A stretch of 26,185 nucleotides of DNA. Source: JALZAA01 sp035316025 (GTDB taxonomy: Bacteria > Actinomycetota > Acidimicrobiia > IMCC26256 > JACDBD01). The DNA is taken from contig DATFXL010000052.1 of assembly GCA_035316025.1 (NCBI GenBank), positions 1 through 26,185 on the forward strand, written 5' to 3'. Positions 24,810 to 26,185 of the stretch are shown in pieces. The notes under the pieces are model-generated. The model worked only from the letters and a program-made list of their open reading frames with translations. It did not search any database and was not told the DNA's origin. Both the position numbers and the translations under genes were made by a program. Every line of letters begins with the position of its first letter. Positions within the stretch are counted from its first letter, which is position 1.

Positions 24810-26042
24810 TCACCCCGCGGCGTCAAGCGCTTGGCGGAGGTCGGTGACGAGGTCCTCGACGTTCTCGATGCCGACCGAGAGCCGCACCAGTGCGGGGTCG
24901 ACGGCGAGCGGTGAGCCCGCCGCCGAGGCGTGCGTCATCTCGGCCGGGTGCTCGATGAGAGACTCCACCGCGCCGAGCGACTCGGCCAGCGTGAAGAGCC
25001 GGGTCGACGCCACGAGCTTGATCGCCGCCTCCTCGCCTGCGGCGACCACGAAGGACACCATCCCGCCGTAGTCGTGCATCTGGCGGCGGGCGACGTCGTG
25101 ACCGGGATGGCCGGGCAGGCCCGGGTAGAGCACGCGCGAGGCGGCCGCGTGCTCGGAGAGAAGCGCGGCGATGGCGCGCGCGTTCGCACACTGGCGGTCC
25201 ATGCGCACGGAGAGCGTCTTCACGCCGCGGAGCACGAGGTAGCAATCGAACGGGCCTGGGACGGCGCCCGCCGCTCTCTGCACGAACGCGATCTCCTCGG
25301 CGAGCGCGGCGTCGGAGAGCGCGACGACACCGCCGACGACGTCGGAGTGGCCGCCCAGGTACTTGGTGCTCGAGTGCACCACGACGTCGGCGCCGAGACC
25401 GAGGGGCTGCTGCAGGTAGGGCGTCGCGAACGTGTTGTCGACGACGACGCGCGCGTCGCGCTCGTGTGCGAGCCGGGCGACGGCGGCGATGTCGACGACG
25501 GTGAGCAGCGGGTTCGTCGGGGTCTCGACCCACACGATCTTCGTGGCGTCGTGCCAGGCGGCGGCGAGTGCGTCGAGATCGACGTGGTCGACGGCCGACC
25601 AGGTGACGCCGGCGGGCTCGAATACCCGTGCCAGCAGGCGGTACGTCCCGCCGTAGGCGTCGGCCGGGATGATGACGTGGTCGCCGGGGCGCACCATGGC
25701 GCGCAGGACGGCGTCCTCGGCAGCCATGCCGCTCGCGAACGCGAGCCCGTGCGCGGTGCCTTCGAGCTCGGCGATGCAGGCCTCGAGCGCGGCTCGGGTC
25801 GGGTTGGCGCTGCGGGCGTACTCGTAGCCGCGGTGGTCCCCTACGGCGTCCTGCACGAACGTCGACGCCAGCGTGATCGGCGGAACGACCGCGCCCGTCG
25901 CCGGGTCGGGCTCCTGACCGGCGTGGACGGCGCGCGTCTCGAACGCGTCGTCGTGACGCTCCCGGGCCCCGGGATTTTGGCGTCGCTGGTCCACCTCATG
26001 TGCGGTGGAGCGACGCCAAAACCGTCTCTTCGGGCGCGTCAT
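24810..26042 (-). CDS. metB: Cystathionine gamma-synthase / gamma-lyase
   Basis: This is a PLP enzyme of the Cys/Met metabolism family, about 410 residues from ATG 26042. PLP lysine is Lys227 in HSSTKYLGGHSD; Asp202 (VDNTFATP) binds the pyridine ring. GYEYARSANPTRAALE, FASGMAAEDAVLRAM, ETPTNPLL and SLGAVESLIEHPAEMTH are strongly like mycobacterial MetB. It acts either in methionine synthesis or reverse transsulfuration; sequence does not separate these. The start is uncertain: ATG 26042 overlaps the stop of the upstream CBS-domain gene (ATGA) but adds about 33 residues before FETRAVHAG, through a long hairpin. A GTG at 25994 inside the hairpin is the only other close start. Confidence 0.93.
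   Translation of the reverse strand: MTRPKRRFWRRSTAHEVDQRRQNPGARERHDDAFETRAVHAGQEPDPATGAVVPPITLASTFVQDAVGDHRGYEYARSANPTRAALEACIAELEGTAHGLAFASGMAAEDAVLRAMVRPGDHVIIPADAYGGTYRLLARVFEPAGVTWSAVDHVDLDALAAAWHDATKIVWVETPTNPLLTVVDIAAVARLAHERDARVVVDNTFATPYLQQPLGLGADVVVHSSTKYLGGHSDVVGGVVALSDAALAEEIAFVQRAAGAVPGPFDCYLVLRGVKTLSVRMDRQCANARAIAALLSEHAAASRVLYPGLPGHPGHDVARRQMHDYGGMVSFVVAAGEEAAIKLVASTRLFTLAESLGAVESLIEHPAEMTHASAAGSPLAVDPALVRLSVGIENVEDLVTDLRQALDAAG
25975..26021. repeat. Long near-perfect inverted repeat at the 5' end of metB
   Basis: Arms 25975-25986 and 26010-26021 (TTTTGGCGTCGC / GCGACGCCAAAA) pair perfectly over 12 bases. Inner arms 25990-25995 and 26004-26009 (TCCACC / GGTGGA) add 6 more pairs, leaving a 3-base bulge and an 8-base loop. 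T's lead and A's end the palindrome on either strand, so no T-run follows the stem and it is not a normal terminator. It lies in the 5' end of the metB frame and resembles a REP-type repeat or a translation control hairpin. Confidence 0.7.
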
Positions 26043-26185
26043 CCGGGTGAGCGGGACGCGAGGAACGACAGCACGTCCGAGCGGGTGAGCACGCCGACGG
26101 GATGTCCGCCTTCGAGCACCAGCACCGATGGCGCCCGATCGAGCTGGGCGACGAGCGTCGAGACGGGCTCGCCGATGCCGACCAT
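26039..26185 (-). CDS. cbs: CBS-domain protein, probably C-terminus of cystathionine beta-synthase (partial)
   Basis: Only the last 48 codons and the stop are in the window. They read as the second half of a CBS domain: VGIGEPVSTLVAQL, then APSVLVLEGG, then HPVGVLTRSDVLSFLA near the C-terminus. This is the usual end of actinobacterial cystathionine beta-synthase. The following gene is cystathionine gamma-synthase, as in mycobacteria, which supports a transsulfuration pair. Its TGA overlaps the metB ATG. Without the PLP domain in view a different CBS-domain protein is possible. Confidence 0.75.
   Translation of the reverse strand: MVGIGEPVSTLVAQLDRAPSVLVLEGGHPVGVLTRSDVLSFLASRSPG

Noticed and set aside
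25975..26021. Intrinsic terminator between the CBS-domain gene and metB
   Set aside because: On both strands the palindrome begins with T's and ends with A's, the reverse of a terminator, and it lies inside the metB frame.

Overview
The window is high-GC chromosomal DNA from a free-living actinobacterium. Two WhiB-type Fe-S regulators, an F420-type luciferase-like oxidoreductase, an actinobacterial sigE-type stress locus and a cystathionine beta-synthase/gamma-synthase pair all fit Actinomycetota. The overall flavour suggests Acidimicrobiia or a neighbouring class, which is inference. There is no tRNA, rRNA, CRISPR array, transposase, phage gene or attachment site, and the genes are tightly packed: no gap without a gene exceeds 300 bases.

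Layout. (1) Bases 1-4372 hold a phosphate-uptake locus: pstS-pstC-pstA-pstB on the minus strand (pstB cut by the window edge) with phoU divergent. A strong stem-loop lies between pstS and pstC, and PHO-box-like repeats lie in the pstS/phoU gap. (2) Bases 4369-8747 form an envelope-stress block: a small hypothetical gene, an HtrA/DegP-like membrane protease, a WhiB gene on the opposite strand, an ECF sigma / anti-sigma / RseB-like operon joined by ATGA overlaps, and tatA. It resembles the mycobacterial sigE-rseA-htrA-tatB locus. The same ECF-type promoter pattern (GGAAC, 17-18 bases, CGTT) lies in front of htrA, the sigma gene and the WhiB gene. (3) Bases 8836-11723 hold an F420-type oxidoreductase, glutamate formimidoyltransferase, a WhiB2/WhmD-like regulator and a macro-domain protein. 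(4) Bases 11868-16510 hold a MoxR/ChlI-like AAA+ ATPase, a J-domain/DUF3592-like membrane protein and a large VWA protein on the minus strand, with a small lipoprotein on the plus strand. The AAA+ and VWA proteins are probable partners. (5) Bases 16664-22684 run forward: a 2TM protein, a family 2 glycoside hydrolase with no normal start codon, and sdhC-sdhA-sdhB encoding succinate dehydrogenase. (6) Bases 22727-26185 are on the minus strand: a UdgX-type uracil-DNA glycosylase, an uncharacterised protein with the residues of a 2-oxoglutarate/Fe(II) oxygenase, a small dimeric alpha/beta-barrel protein, cystathionine gamma-synthase, and the end of a CBS-domain protein that is probably cystathionine beta-synthase.

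Two window-wide patterns stand out. Several genes without a Shine-Dalgarno site carry a TANNNT hexamer 6-8 bases before the start codon, and two more have an ECF-type -10 element exactly 8 bases before it, so leaderless mRNAs look common. Same-strand neighbours are often joined by ATGA/GTGA stop-start overlaps (pstC/pstA, sigma/anti-sigma/RseB-like, sdhA/sdhB, CBS/metB). Nothing here is clearly a new defence or mobile system. The least-described items are the AAA+/J-DUF3592/VWA cluster, the putative oxygenase, and a long hairpin inside the 5' end of metB.
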